Positions 36,684 to 45,170 of a DNA stretch of 64,000 bases are shown here, one piece after another. The first letter of the stretch is position 1, and every line of letters starts with the position of its first letter. A program made the position numbers and the translations under genes. Under the pieces are notes generated by a model. That model was not told where the DNA came from. It was given only the letters and a program-made list of their open reading frames with translations, and searched no databases. The stretch comes from Streptomyces roseirectus (GTDB lineage: Bacteria > Actinomycetota > Actinomycetes > Streptomycetales > Streptomycetaceae), in the NCBI RefSeq assembly GCF_014489635.1, contig NZ_CP060828.1, positions 6,098,001 through 6,162,000 of the forward strand, in the 5' to 3' direction.

Positions 36684-37496
36684 TCAGCCGCGCACCGCCC
36701 CCGCCGTCAGCCCCGACACGAAGTGCCGCTGGAGCAGCACGTACACGACGATCACCGGCACCGACGCGATCACCACCCCCGCGAACAGCAGGGGGTACTG
36801 GGTCTGAAACTCGCCCTGGAAGTCCAACAGGGCCAGCGGCAGCGTCCGTTGCTCGTGGGAGCGGATGAACAGAAGGGGATAGAGCAGGTCGTTCCAGTCC
36901 ATCACGAACAGGAAGATGCCCGTCGTCGCCAGCGCGGGACGCGTCAGCGGGAGCGTGAGGGACACGAACGACCGCAGCGGACCCGCGCCGTCCAACTCGG
37001 CCGCCTCGTACAGCTCTTCGGGGATTGTGCGCAGGAAACCGCCGAGGATGAACACGGCCGTCGGCAGCGTCATCGTGGTGTCGACGAGGACCAGCCCGAA
37101 CAGGCTGTCGGTGAGCCCGAGCCGGTCGAACAGGACGTACTGCGGGACGATCGCCGCCTGCGCGGGCACCGCGAGCCCCGCGACGAGGACACCGAACACG
37201 ATCCAGCCGACCCGCCCCGGCACCCGCGCGCAGAAGAACGCGGCGAGACTCGCGACGGCCAGCGTCAGCACGACCGCGCCCGCTGTGACGAGCACGCTGT
37301 TGCCGAACGCGGCCCCGAGCCCGCCCTCGTCGACCGCCCGCCGGTAGTTGTCCAGCGTCGGCGAACTCGGCGGCGACAGCGGCGAGTCGAAGAGCTGCGG
37401 CAGCGTCTTGAACGTGCCGAACACCACGACCAGCAACGGGACCACGACGGTCGCCGCGCCCAGCGTGAGTACCAGGGGTCGCAGGGTCTTCGTCAT
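36684..37496 (-). CDS. Carbohydrate-type ABC permease 2 (MalG-like)
   Basis: A 270-residue permease with 6 predicted helices. The EAA loop is EELYEAAELDGAGPLRSFVS followed by LTLPLTRPAL, as in the MalG family. The ATG at 37494-37496 overlaps the preceding permease stop as ATGA. Last gene of the ssuD-SBP-permease-permease unit. No ATPase gene is present, so a shared ATPase such as MsiK is presumed. Confidence 0.9.
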   Translation of the reverse strand: MTKTLRPLVLTLGAATVVVPLLVVVFGTFKTLPQLFDSPLSPPSSPTLDNYRRAVDEGGLGAAFGNSVLVTAGAVVLTLAVASLAAFFCARVPGRVGWIVFGVLVAGLAVPAQAAIVPQYVLFDRLGLTDSLFGLVLVDTTMTLPTAVFILGGFLRTIPEELYEAAELDGAGPLRSFVSLTLPLTRPALATTGIFLFVMDWNDLLYPLLFIRSHEQRTLPLALLDFQGEFQTQYPLLFAGVVIASVPVIVVYVLLQRHFVSGLTAGAVRG

Positions 37497-38386
37497 CGCG
37501 TCGCCCTCCGGATCGCCCGCCGCTGGACCCAGGTGAGCAGCGCGATGAGCGCCATGAACAGCAGGGACTGGGCGGCGGCATAGCCGAACTGGTTGTTGGA
37601 GAAGGTGGTGTAGACCCGCGTCGACAGCAAGTCCAGTGCCGGACCAGGGGGGTTGCCGCCGAGCCCGAGGACCAGATCGAACGCCTTGAAGGACTGCACG
37701 GTCGTGTAGGCGACGACGATCCCCGTCGCCGGAGCCACCAACGGCCAGGTGACATACCGGAACCGGGCCAGGCGCCCGGCGCCGTCCAGCTCGGCCGCCT
37801 CGTACAACTCCCGTGGGATCGCCTGGAGTCCGGCGATGAAGACGACCATCATCTGGCCCGCGTGGAACCACACCTGCGTGAGCGCCAGCCAGTACACCGC
37901 CGTGTCCGGGTTCCCCAGGTACACCGACTGGAGATTGCCCAACCCCACAGCACGAAGGCCCGAGTTGAGCAGCCCGCCGTCCGGGTCGTACACGAACCGC
38001 CACACGAACGCGACCGCCACCGACGACAGGACCGTCGGCAGGAAGAACAGTGCGCGCAGCACGGTCGAGGCGCGGGTCGTGCGCACCAGGTAGAGCGCCA
38101 GCAGCAGCGCCAGCGCCGTCTGGGCGAGGACGACCACCACCATCAGCTTCAGGTTGTTCTCCGCCGCGTTCCTGAACACGTCGTCGCCCGTGGCGAGTTG
38201 ACGGAAGTTGTCCAGGCCGACGCTGCGGTACGCCGCGCTGTAGCCGTCCCAGTCCGTCAGCGCGTACTGCACCGCCTGCACGGTCGGGTACGCGAAGAAG
38301 AACAGGTAGAGGGCCAGCGCGGGCACCGGGAAGAGCCACAGCGCCCGCGACGCGCGGCGGCTACGCGCGCTTCTGGTCGATGACAC
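37493..38386 (-). CDS. Carbohydrate-type ABC permease 1 (MalF-like)
   Basis: A 297-residue permease with 6 predicted helices, starting with a basic RSARSRRASRALWLFPVPAL. The EAA loop is RELYEAAELDGAGRLARFRY. It is the MalF/UgpA type used for sugars and glycerol phosphate. GTG 38386 has GGAGG 6 bases upstream and overlaps the end of the binding-protein gene by 26 bp, so coupling is likely. Confidence 0.9.
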   Translation of the reverse strand: MSSTRSARSRRASRALWLFPVPALALYLFFFAYPTVQAVQYALTDWDGYSAAYRSVGLDNFRQLATGDDVFRNAAENNLKLMVVVVLAQTALALLLALYLVRTTRASTVLRALFFLPTVLSSVAVAFVWRFVYDPDGGLLNSGLRAVGLGNLQSVYLGNPDTAVYWLALTQVWFHAGQMMVVFIAGLQAIPRELYEAAELDGAGRLARFRYVTWPLVAPATGIVVAYTTVQSFKAFDLVLGLGGNPPGPALDLLSTRVYTTFSNNQFGYAAAQSLLFMALIALLTWVQRRAIRRATR

Positions 38387-39662
38387 GCTGGGCCTCCTCG
38401 GCCGCCTGCGCCGGCTTCTTGCCCCCGACGACGGCCACGGCCGCGTTCTCGACGGCCGAGCGGATGTCGAGGTCCAGGAACTGGAAACGCGGCGCCAGCA
38501 GCGTCCTGCGCGCCAGCCACGGCGACACGGCCTTCAGGTCGGCGTTGGTGTACTCGACGCCCTCGACGGTGACGTGCTGCCCGGTGCCGTTCGCGTAGAC
38601 GGCCGCGTTCACCGGGTCGCTCAGGAACTCCAGGAACGCGTACGCCGCCGGCTGCGCCTTCGACGCGCTGTTCACGCCGAGGATGAACGTCGCGTTGAAC
38701 ACGCCCTCGTACTTCGCCTGTTGAGCCGTCGTCGTGATCGGCGCGACCAGGTCGAAGGGAAACTTCGCTCCCAGTGCCCGCACCCCGGCCATCTGGAAGG
38801 AGCCGGTCGCGAGCAGGCCCGCCTTGCCGGAGGCGAACAACTGCGTCACCGCGTCCGTCGTCGAACCGGTCGCGCGGTCCTGGAAGTACGGCGCCAACTG
38901 GGCGTACTGCTCAAGGGTCTTGAGGAACCAGTCGTCGGTCACCCGGTACACGCCCGACTCGATCTTCGTGAACATGTCGCCGCTCGGCGCGTTGTTCATG
39001 ACCATCGTGTTGAGCAACTGCCCCGCGTTCGCGGTGTCCCCGCCCGGCCAGGCGATCGGCGTGAACCCCTTCGCCTTGAGGTCGTCGAGGAGTTGCAGGA
39101 AGCCGTTCCAGTCCTTCGGCGCGCTCGTGTGCCCCGCCCTGTCGAGCGCGTCGGTGTTGGCGAGCGGCATGTTGAACACCAACTGGTAGGGCAGGCCGTA
39201 CTGTTGGCCCGCCTGCGCGCCCGGCGTCACCAGGCTCGCCCGGTACCTGCCGACCACGTCCGTGCCGGTGAGCGGCGCGTACACGCCCGCCTTCACGATC
39301 TGCTGGAACTGCGCTCCCCGGAACGCGGTGAACAGGTCACCCGTCTTCGAGCCCTGGATACGGCGCAGCGCCGTCGACTGGTAGTCGGCGGACGGGGAGA
39401 TGTCCTGCTCGACAGCGGCGTCCGGATGCTTCTTCACGAACGCCTTCACCAGCTCGGCTATCACCGCCTTGTCCTCGGCCCGCCAGTGGGCGAAGGACAC
39501 CGTGCCCTTGACGGCACCCGAAGTGGCCGGCGCCGAGGGGGAGTTGCCGGCCGCCGGCGAGGCGCCGCCCCCGCCCGGTCCGGCGCAGGCGGCGAGGCCC
39601 AGGCCCAGACCGGAGGCGGTGAACAGGCGCAGGGCGGCTCGTCTGTCGAGCGTACGGGACAT
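38361..39662 (-). CDS. Sugar-type ABC solute-binding lipoprotein
   Basis: A 433-residue extracellular binding protein of family 1 (MalE/UgpB type). The N-terminus has a twin-arginine-like DRRAALRLF and the lipobox LAAC at about residues 23-26. The body shows KGTVSFAHWRAEDKAVIAEL and DAAVEQDISPSADYQSTALR. The family usually binds sugars or sugar derivatives. It follows ssuD by 30 bp. Ligand unknown; with a desulfonating monooxygenase next to it, a sulfonated sugar is a candidate. Confidence 0.9.
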   Translation of the reverse strand: MSRTLDRRAALRLFTASGLGLGLAACAGPGGGGASPAAGNSPSAPATSGAVKGTVSFAHWRAEDKAVIAELVKAFVKKHPDAAVEQDISPSADYQSTALRRIQGSKTGDLFTAFRGAQFQQIVKAGVYAPLTGTDVVGRYRASLVTPGAQAGQQYGLPYQLVFNMPLANTDALDRAGHTSAPKDWNGFLQLLDDLKAKGFTPIAWPGGDTANAGQLLNTMVMNNAPSGDMFTKIESGVYRVTDDWFLKTLEQYAQLAPYFQDRATGSTTDAVTQLFASGKAGLLATGSFQMAGVRALGAKFPFDLVAPITTTAQQAKYEGVFNATFILGVNSASKAQPAAYAFLEFLSDPVNAAVYANGTGQHVTVEGVEYTNADLKAVSPWLARRTLLAPRFQFLDLDIRSAVENAAVAVVGGKKPAQAAEEAQRVIDQKRA

Positions 39663-39692
39663 GGCTCGGTTCTCTCTTCCGGTGAAGTCGGG

Positions 39693-40784
39693 TCAGGCAG
39701 TGGCGAGTTGGCGGGTGAGCAGCGGACGGACGCACTCCCCGAAGCGGATCGCCTCCTCCAGGTGCGGCTGCCCGGAGAGGATGAAGTGCTCGATGCCCAG
39801 CGCCGCGAACTCCTCGATGCGCTCGGCGACCTGCTCGTGGCTGCCGACCAGCGCGGTGCCCGCACCGGGCCGGACGAGCCCGAACCCGGCCCACAGGTTG
39901 GGGTGGATCTCCAGCCGGTCCGTGCGCCCGCCGCTGAGCGCGGCCATCGCCCGCTGCCCGGCCGACTCCGAGGCGCTGAACCGCTCGTGCGCGGCCCTGA
40001 TCGCGGCCGGGTCGAGGCCGGCCAGGATCCGGTCGGCCTCCGCCCACGCCTCGGCGGCGGTGTCGCGGCTGATGACGTGCAGCCGGATGCCGTACGACAG
40101 CTCACGCCCCTCGGCCGCCGCCAACTCCCCCACCCGGGCGATCTTCTGGGCGACCGCCGCCGGAGGCTCACCCCAAGTGAGGTACGTGTCCGCGTACTTG
40201 GCGGCCACCGGGAGCGCCGCCTGCGACGATCCGCCGAAGAACACCGGGGGTCGCTGGGCCGGGGGCCTGCGCAGCTGTCCGCCCGCGACCCGGTAGTGGG
40301 CGCCCTCGTAGTCGTACACCTCGCCCGCCCAGGCCGTCCGCAGCAGGTCCAGGAACTCGGCGGTGCGGCCGTAGCGTTCGTCGTGCGAGAGGAAGTCGCC
40401 GTACGCGCGCTGCTCGTCGGCGTCGGAGCCGGTGACGACGTTGAGCAGCAGGCGTCCGCCGGACAGGCGCTGGTAGGTCGCCGTCATCTGGGCGGCCAGC
40501 GGGGGTGCGATGACGCCGGGGCGGAACGCGACCAGGAACTTGAGCCGGGTGGTCTGCGGGATCAGCGCGGCCGTGGTGAGCCACGCGTCCTCGCAGTCGC
40601 TCCCCGTAGGGGTCAGCACGGCCTCGAACCCGGCCGACTCGGCGGCGCGGGCGACCTGCGCGAGGTAGTCCAGCGTCGGCGGGCGGGTGGTCGTACGGGA
40701 CTGGAGCGAGTCACGGGCGGTCACGCCGACCACGTCACGGTCGTCGCCCGTGGTGGGCAGGAACCAGTGCAGGCGCACGGTCAT
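39693..40784 (-). CDS. ssuD: SsuD-like FMNH2-dependent sulfonate monooxygenase
   Basis: A 363-residue LLM-class flavin monooxygenase. Its pattern closely follows alkanesulfonate monooxygenase SsuD: N-terminal HWFLPTTGDDRDV, TGSDCEDAWL with the conserved Cys, LVTGSD-type LNVVTGSDADE, YLTWGEPP, GIRLHVI with the active-site Arg/His, and EIHPNLWAGFGLVRPGAGTA. It would release sulfite from an organosulfonate. ATG 40784 has GGAG 5 bases upstream. No flavin reductase (SsuE) is nearby. A sulfur-type leader peptide gene lies 140 bp upstream, and a sugar-type importer, not SsuABC, follows. Confidence 0.88.
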   Translation of the reverse strand: MTVRLHWFLPTTGDDRDVVGVTARDSLQSRTTTRPPTLDYLAQVARAAESAGFEAVLTPTGSDCEDAWLTTAALIPQTTRLKFLVAFRPGVIAPPLAAQMTATYQRLSGGRLLLNVVTGSDADEQRAYGDFLSHDERYGRTAEFLDLLRTAWAGEVYDYEGAHYRVAGGQLRRPPAQRPPVFFGGSSQAALPVAAKYADTYLTWGEPPAAVAQKIARVGELAAAEGRELSYGIRLHVISRDTAAEAWAEADRILAGLDPAAIRAAHERFSASESAGQRAMAALSGGRTDRLEIHPNLWAGFGLVRPGAGTALVGSHEQVAERIEEFAALGIEHFILSGQPHLEEAIRFGECVRPLLTRQLATA

Positions 40785-40924
40785 GGGGTCTCCAGGGGGG
40801 AGGGAGTTCACCAAAGCGGATGCAACGTTGAATCAACGCCCGGCGAAGGTGGCGCGCAAGGGTACGGAGCGGAAGAACCAGGGGAAATGGGCGTCAAGGA
40901 AGGACGCGGAAGGGATGTGCGGGG

Positions 40925-40999
40925 TCAGCTACACAGCGCGGTGGCGACCCTGAGCAGGTCGACGTGCGCGCGCTTCACGAGCTCGACACCGGAATCCAT
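40925..40999 (-). CDS. Putative cis-acting leader peptide upstream of ssuD
   Basis: A 24-codon frame, ATG 40999 to TGA 40925, encodes MDSGVELVKRAHVDLLRVAT then ALCS. It fits the recurring actinobacterial leader-peptide pattern (RxHVDLxRxxSxxC near the C-terminus) that precedes sulfur-metabolism genes and is thought to sense cysteine supply during translation. It ends 140 bp before ssuD. There is almost no room between the -10 box and the ATG, so it is probably leaderless. Too short for standard gene calling. Confidence 0.78.
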   Translation of the reverse strand: MDSGVELVKRAHVDLLRVATALCS

Positions 41000-41005
41000 G
41001 GGCCG

Positions 41006-41023
41006 GGACTATACACACAGTCC
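41006..41023. promoter_or_regulatory. Promoter -10 and inverted repeat upstream of the leader peptide
   Basis: On the minus strand, TATAGT (41008-41013) is 8 bases from the leader ATG, fitting a leaderless transcript. It is embedded in GGACT-ATACACAC-AGTCC (41006-41023), a perfect 5-bp inverted repeat that could be an operator covering the -10. The -35 (TCGTCC, 17 bases further) is poor. Confidence 0.5.
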
Positions 41024-41034
41024 GTACAGCGGAC

Positions 41035-41068
41035 GACGGCCGACCGGAATGTGGGCCGGTCGGCCGTC
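41035..41068 (-). terminator. Strong terminator downstream of the S37 peptidase gene
   Basis: GACGGCCGACCGG (41035-41047) and CCGGTCGGCCGTC (41056-41068) form a perfect 13-bp stem with an 8-base loop. It lies about 72 bases past the S37 stop (41140) and just upstream of the leader-peptide promoter, insulating the ssuD operon. Confidence 0.85.
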
Positions 41069-41081
41069 GGGGTGGCTCTCA

Positions 41082-41146
41082 GGTACTACGGGTATGACGC
41101 GCGCCTGAGCCGCCTCAGGTACTACGGGTACTACGGGTACTACGGG
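41082..41146. repeat. GTACTACGG repeat cluster at the 3' end of the S37 peptidase gene
   Basis: GGTACTACGGG lies at 41082-41092, and three joined units at 41118-41146. The S37 stop codon (TAG, 41140-41142) lies inside the last unit, so the repeat supplies the stop. A small CCTGAG/CTCAGG hairpin (41104-41119) separates the two blocks. Confidence 0.9.
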
Positions 41147-42558
41147 CGCAGCGCCGGCTCCCGTTCGATGTCCCTGACATCCAGCTTCGCGTCGAACCTC
41201 GCCAGCGGCTTCGCCGCCGCCACGGCGCTCGCGGAGACACCGGCCCAGTCCAGGATGCGGGCGGTGGCGAACGCCTTCTCGTCGGGGACGAGACCGGCGA
41301 CGTTCGCGCCGTGGTTCAGACCGGGGGCGGTCATCACGTACGAGTCCTTCGCGCCCTTGCCGACCCGGAACGGCTCCGCGCCCCAGGGGTCGTTCTGGCC
41401 GTACACGAACAGCATCCGGTGGGCGTGGTGGCGCACCCAGTTGTCCACGTCGGCCATCGCGTACCGGTCGAACCTCGGGATGCGGATGCTGTCCGGCACG
41501 AAGTTCGCCGGCGGCTGGTAGCCGTAGCGGATGTACTTCCGCTCGATGTGCGGGAAGTGGATGGTGGGCGCCCCGAGCTGCGAGGCCGCCTGGAAGTAGT
41601 ACGGGGTGTACGGGGTGAGACCCTGGTCCGTGTAGAAGGAGAACCCGGAGATCGAGTCGACCGAGTTCCAGATCTCGTCGTCGGTCGCGTTCTTCGCGTC
41701 CGCCGGGACCGTGTCGCAGTCGGCGAGCAGGCTGTACTGCCAGAAGCCCCAGACGTAGTCGAGGACGACCGCCTCGTACGCCTTGTCGAGACTGCCGACG
41801 GTCGTGAAGGTGTAGCCGTTGTCGGCCGCGTACGCCGCGTACCGCTTCTCCAGCGTCTCCCGGCGCACCAGCGCCTCGCGCTGCACGCCGTTCAGCCGGT
41901 CGCGGCACTCCTTGGTGCCGACGGTCCGGAAGAACCGGTCGTACGCCGAATCCTCGTCGTTCACCACGTCGTTGGGCGCCACGTACGCGACGACGCCGTC
42001 CATGTCACGCGGGTAGAAACGCTCGTAGTAGGTGGCGGTCATGCCGCCCTTCGAACCGCCCGTGGAGATCCAGTTCTTGGGGTAGACCGGCTTCAACGCC
42101 TCGAAGATGCGGTGCTGGTCGCTGGCGGCCTGCCAGATCGTCAGCTTGCTCCAGTCGGCGGGCTCGGCCGGCCGGGACGGCGTGAAGTACCGGTATTCCA
42201 TGGAGACTTGGTTGCCGTCCACGATCTGGGTGGGCTCGCGGCGGCCCGGGTTCGTGGAGACGTTGTAGCCGCCCGTGTAGAAGACGGTCGGCCGGCTCAC
42301 GTCCTTGTGCAGCACCGTGATGCGCTGCTCGAAGGTGCCGGCGGAGGGGTGCCGGTGGTCGATCGGCTGGGTGTAGTTCAGCACGAAGAAGCGGTAACCG
42401 GGGTACGGCTTCTCCTGGACCAGACTCATGCCCGGGATCGACAGCAGCCGGTCCTTGATGTCGGTGGCCTCCGGTTCGGCGGCGGTCGCCGCCGTCGCCG
42501 TGCCCAGCGTGCTTATCAGCACCGTGAGCGCGAGCAGCCATCTGAGCGCCTTGCGCAT
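41140..42558 (-). CDS. Secreted S37-family (PS-10) aminopeptidase
   Basis: A 472-residue exported peptidase. The signal peptide MRKALRWLLALTVLISTLGT ends near ATAAEPE. The alpha/beta-hydrolase nucleophile elbow is STGGSKGGMTATYY; FVYGQNDPWGAEPF and PGLNHGANV supply the likely Asp and His. It matches the Streptomyces PS-10 peptidase S37 family, which removes amino-terminal (proline-type) peptides from extracellular protein. ATG 42558 follows GGAAGGG by about 9 bases. The stop codon is part of a 9-bp repeat unit. Confidence 0.87.
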   Translation of the reverse strand: MRKALRWLLALTVLISTLGTATAATAAEPEATDIKDRLLSIPGMSLVQEKPYPGYRFFVLNYTQPIDHRHPSAGTFEQRITVLHKDVSRPTVFYTGGYNVSTNPGRREPTQIVDGNQVSMEYRYFTPSRPAEPADWSKLTIWQAASDQHRIFEALKPVYPKNWISTGGSKGGMTATYYERFYPRDMDGVVAYVAPNDVVNDEDSAYDRFFRTVGTKECRDRLNGVQREALVRRETLEKRYAAYAADNGYTFTTVGSLDKAYEAVVLDYVWGFWQYSLLADCDTVPADAKNATDDEIWNSVDSISGFSFYTDQGLTPYTPYYFQAASQLGAPTIHFPHIERKYIRYGYQPPANFVPDSIRIPRFDRYAMADVDNWVRHHAHRMLFVYGQNDPWGAEPFRVGKGAKDSYVMTAPGLNHGANVAGLVPDEKAFATARILDWAGVSASAVAAAKPLARFDAKLDVRDIEREPALRP

Positions 42559-42766
42559 GCGCGTGCACCCTTCCTGCGTACCTGTGAAGTTGATGTGTGC
42601 GGCGGAAGGTATCGGAGCAACGGCCTTGGCACCAGAGGGCCTAGGGGGAGCCACACCGTGAACTCGCGGCGAAAACAGGGGAGATGGGAGGGTTCGCGCC
42701 CACCGATTCCTGCCCGCCGCCCCTCACCCGCCCGCTCTCACCCGCCCGCTCGAACCCCGCCCGCCC

Positions 42767-43768
42767 TCACCCGCTCTCCCGCACCACCAGCCGGTACCCC
42801 GCCACCAGCAACGACGCCCGGTCCGCCCCCGCTATCCCGCTCAGCAGCGACGTCACGGCCAGCCGCGCCAGTTCGGACTTGTCGGGGGCGACGGTGGTCA
42901 GCGGGGGAGCGGTGTAGCGGGCCGCCTCGACGTCGTCGAAACCGATGACCGCGAGGTCTTCCGGAACCCGCACCCCCCGCTCCCGGGCCGCGTGCAGCGC
43001 CCCTTCGGCGAGCGCGTCCGCGAAACAGAAGACGGCGTCGGGGAGTTGGGGCAGCGCCAGCAGAGCGCGCAGCGCGGCGGCGCCCGACGCGCGGTCGTAC
43101 GCGGGGACGGGCGGCGCCAGCGCCTCGTCGTACGGGACGGCGAACTCCGCCAACGCCCTTAGATAGCCCCGGAGTCGGGTCGCCGAGGTCGCCGCGTGCG
43201 GGGTGGTCTGGCGGCCGATGACGGCGATCCGGCGCCGCCCGCGCGCCAGCAGCCGGACGGTCGCCTCCCGCGCGGCGGCCGTGTTGTCGATGGTGACGTG
43301 CGGATGGGGAAGGTCGTGCAGCCGCTCGCCCAGCAGCACAAGCGGCTTGCTGCGCAAGGCCGTTGACGCCCGCACGTCGTCCAGTGCGAGCGGGCTGAGG
43401 ATGACCCCGTCGACCATCGGGTCGGTGCGGCCCAGCGCGATCTCCAGCTCCGCCCCGGGCGCACCGCCCGTCGCCTCGACGAGGAGAGTGCAGCCGTGGG
43501 CCGCCGCCTCCCGCAGGACGTGCCCGGCGAGTTCGGCGAAGTACGGCATCGACAGATCGGGCACCGCCAGCAGCAGCACCCCGCTGCGGCCGGTGCGCAG
43601 CCGCCGGGCCGCGGTGTTGGGCCGGTACCCCAACTCCTCGACGGCGCGGGCGACTTTCTCCCGCGTCGCCTCCGAGAAACGGCCCGTGCCGCGGACCACG
43701 TTCGACACGGTCCGCATCGACACTCCGGCCCGCTCGGCCACCTCCCTCAGCCCGATCCCCGCGCGCAT
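42767..43768 (-). CDS. LacI-family transcriptional regulator
   Basis: A 333-residue LacI protein. The N-terminal HTH is GLREVAERAGVSMRTVSNVV followed by the hinge RPNTAARRLRTGRSG; a periplasmic-binding-like sugar-sensing domain follows (VDGVILSPLALDDVR, VIGFDDVEAARYTAPPLTTV). It stands alone between the S37 peptidase and a LysR gene, so its target is unclear. The nearest sugar transporter is the ssuD-linked importer, 3 kb away across a terminator. Low-complexity ACCCGCCCGC runs lie just past its stop (about 42,720-42,780). Confidence 0.88.
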   Translation of the reverse strand: MRAGIGLREVAERAGVSMRTVSNVVRGTGRFSEATREKVARAVEELGYRPNTAARRLRTGRSGVLLLAVPDLSMPYFAELAGHVLREAAAHGCTLLVEATGGAPGAELEIALGRTDPMVDGVILSPLALDDVRASTALRSKPLVLLGERLHDLPHPHVTIDNTAAAREATVRLLARGRRRIAVIGRQTTPHAATSATRLRGYLRALAEFAVPYDEALAPPVPAYDRASGAAALRALLALPQLPDAVFCFADALAEGALHAARERGVRVPEDLAVIGFDDVEAARYTAPPLTTVAPDKSELARLAVTSLLSGIAGADRASLLVAGYRLVVRESG

Positions 43769-44171
43769 CGGCCCACCCTACGACCTCGCGTCCCACCAAC
43801 GGCCTTGCTGACATGCGGCGTTCACACGCGATGCGCGCGGACTCCGGCGCAGACGGACCCCGAGGGCCGTCACCGGCGCTGTGGAGGGGGGCACGCCGGT
43901 GACGGCACGCTGCCGGGCGCGGTACGGCTGGAGAGGGGTGCGCCGACGATCACCGCCGACCGATCACCGCCGACCGATCACGGCTGACCGATCACGGCCG
44001 ACCGCGAGAGCCGACACCGCACCGAGACGACTCGCCCGGCAGTCCGGCGCTTCGACGTACAGGGGAGGCGAACGGTTCCCGGAACGGGCGGGACGGCGAG
44101 AGGGCGCTCACAGCGCGACTCCTCATCGCGTGCCCCCTCACCAGGCCGTCACCCTCACCGCGCGCCCACCC
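43769..44171. other. 403-bp intergenic region without a gene
   Basis: It lies between the LacI start and the LysR stop (both minus strand). No frame has a plausible start with RBS or family similarity. It holds the 14-bp tandem array at 43948-44003 and CACCCTCACCGCGC-like repeats at about 44,150-44,185 that run into the end of the LysR gene. Confidence 0.7.
43948..44003. repeat. Four tandem copies of a 14-bp unit
   Basis: GATCACCGCCGACC at 43948 and 43962, GATCACGGCTGACC at 43976, GATCACGGCCGACC at 43990. The copies drift by two bases and contain repeated CGATCACSG cores. Possibly a multi-site binding array or a simple minisatellite. Confidence 0.88.
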
Positions 44172-45080
44172 TCACCGCGCCGTCACCCTCGGCCACTGCT
44201 CCCGCAGCGTCCGCACCGTCTCCGCGATCGCCGGCCGGCGCGCGGCCCCCGTACGCCACAAGGCGTACAACCTGCGTACGGGTACCGGGTCCAGGGCCAC
44301 CTCGACGACGCCCGCCGGGAGAGGGCCCCGACCGAGGCGCGGGATCAGGGCCACCCCCAGCCCCGCCGCGACCAGCGCGACCAGCGTCGGGTTCTCGTCG
44401 GCCTGGTGGACGACGTCGGGCTCGTGGCCCGCCGAGCGCACGGTCCGCAGCAGCCAGTCGTGACAGACCCGCCCCGGCGGCTGGCAGATCCACCGCTCAC
44501 CGCCCAGTTCCTCGCGCCGCACCGCCGTACGCCCCGCGAAGGGGTGGCTCTCAGGTACGAGGAGATCGCACAGGTCGTCCCCGAGGCGCACCTGCTCCAG
44601 ACCCGTAGGGGACGGCAGCGGGGCGATGTCCCAGTCGTGGGCCACGGCGAGGTCGACCGCGCCCTTGGCCACCAGGTCCACCGAGAGGTGCGGGTCGATC
44701 TCGCTCAGCCGGGCGTCCAGCGCGGGATGCCGGCGGGCCAGGTCCGCGAGGACGGACGGCATCAGCCCCCGCGCCGCCGAGGCGAACGCGGCGACGGTGA
44801 GCCGGCCCGCGGGCAGCCCCCTGCGCTCTTCGAGCCCGGTCTCCGCACGCTCCACGATCGCCAGCAACTCCCGCGCGGTCTCCGCGAGTTGCCATGCCTC
44901 GTCGGTCAACCGCACGCCCCTGCCCTTGCGTTCGAGCAGGACCGTCCTCGTCTCCCTCTCCAGCTTGGCGATTTGCTGCGACACCGCCGAGGAGGTGTAT
45001 CCGAGCGCGGCGGCAGCGGCGCCGACCGTGCCGTGGACGGAGACCGCGTGCAGGGCGCGCAGGCGCTGGAGGTCGAGCAT
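44172..45080 (-). CDS. LysR-family regulator of the divergent DMT transporter
   Basis: A 302-residue LysR protein. N-terminal HTH: LRALHAVSVHGTVGAAAAAL followed by GYTSSAVSQQIAKLERETRT. The C-terminal effector domain contains DLAVAHDWDIAPLP and GVALIPRLGRGPLPAG. ATG 45080 has GGGAG 7 bases upstream. It is divergent from a DMT exporter gene (90-bp gap), and TTGCT-N14-AGCAA (45104-45127) between them is a likely LysR site. Inferred role: activation of the exporter by its substrate, perhaps an amino acid. Confidence 0.9.
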   Translation of the reverse strand: MLDLQRLRALHAVSVHGTVGAAAAALGYTSSAVSQQIAKLERETRTVLLERKGRGVRLTDEAWQLAETARELLAIVERAETGLEERRGLPAGRLTVAAFASAARGLMPSVLADLARRHPALDARLSEIDPHLSVDLVAKGAVDLAVAHDWDIAPLPSPTGLEQVRLGDDLCDLLVPESHPFAGRTAVRREELGGERWICQPPGRVCHDWLLRTVRSAGHEPDVVHQADENPTLVALVAAGLGVALIPRLGRGPLPAGVVEVALDPVPVRRLYALWRTGAARRPAIAETVRTLREQWPRVTAR

Positions 45081-45103
45081 GACGGGCTCCCGAGAAGTAA
45101 GCG

Positions 45104-45127
45104 TTGCTACATCCTGTCGTGCAGCAA
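45104..45127. promoter_or_regulatory. Candidate LysR binding site
   Basis: TTGCT (45104-45108) and AGCAA (45123-45127) form an inverted repeat in the 90-bp divergent gap between the LysR and DMT genes. Position and arm spacing fit a LysR recognition site, though the arms are short. Confidence 0.45.
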
Positions 45128-45170
45128 TCATCGCTGGTGCTACACGGTCCGTGCGGCCGATCCTCGACAC

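Noticed and set aside
40784..40814. Upstream in-frame start for ssuD (MVNSLPPGDP)
   Set aside because: The ATG at 40784 has a well-placed GGAG and gives the family-typical N-terminus.
43948..44003. Tandem 14-bp array as a CRISPR
   Set aside because: Units are joined without spacers, are too short, and no cas genes are present.
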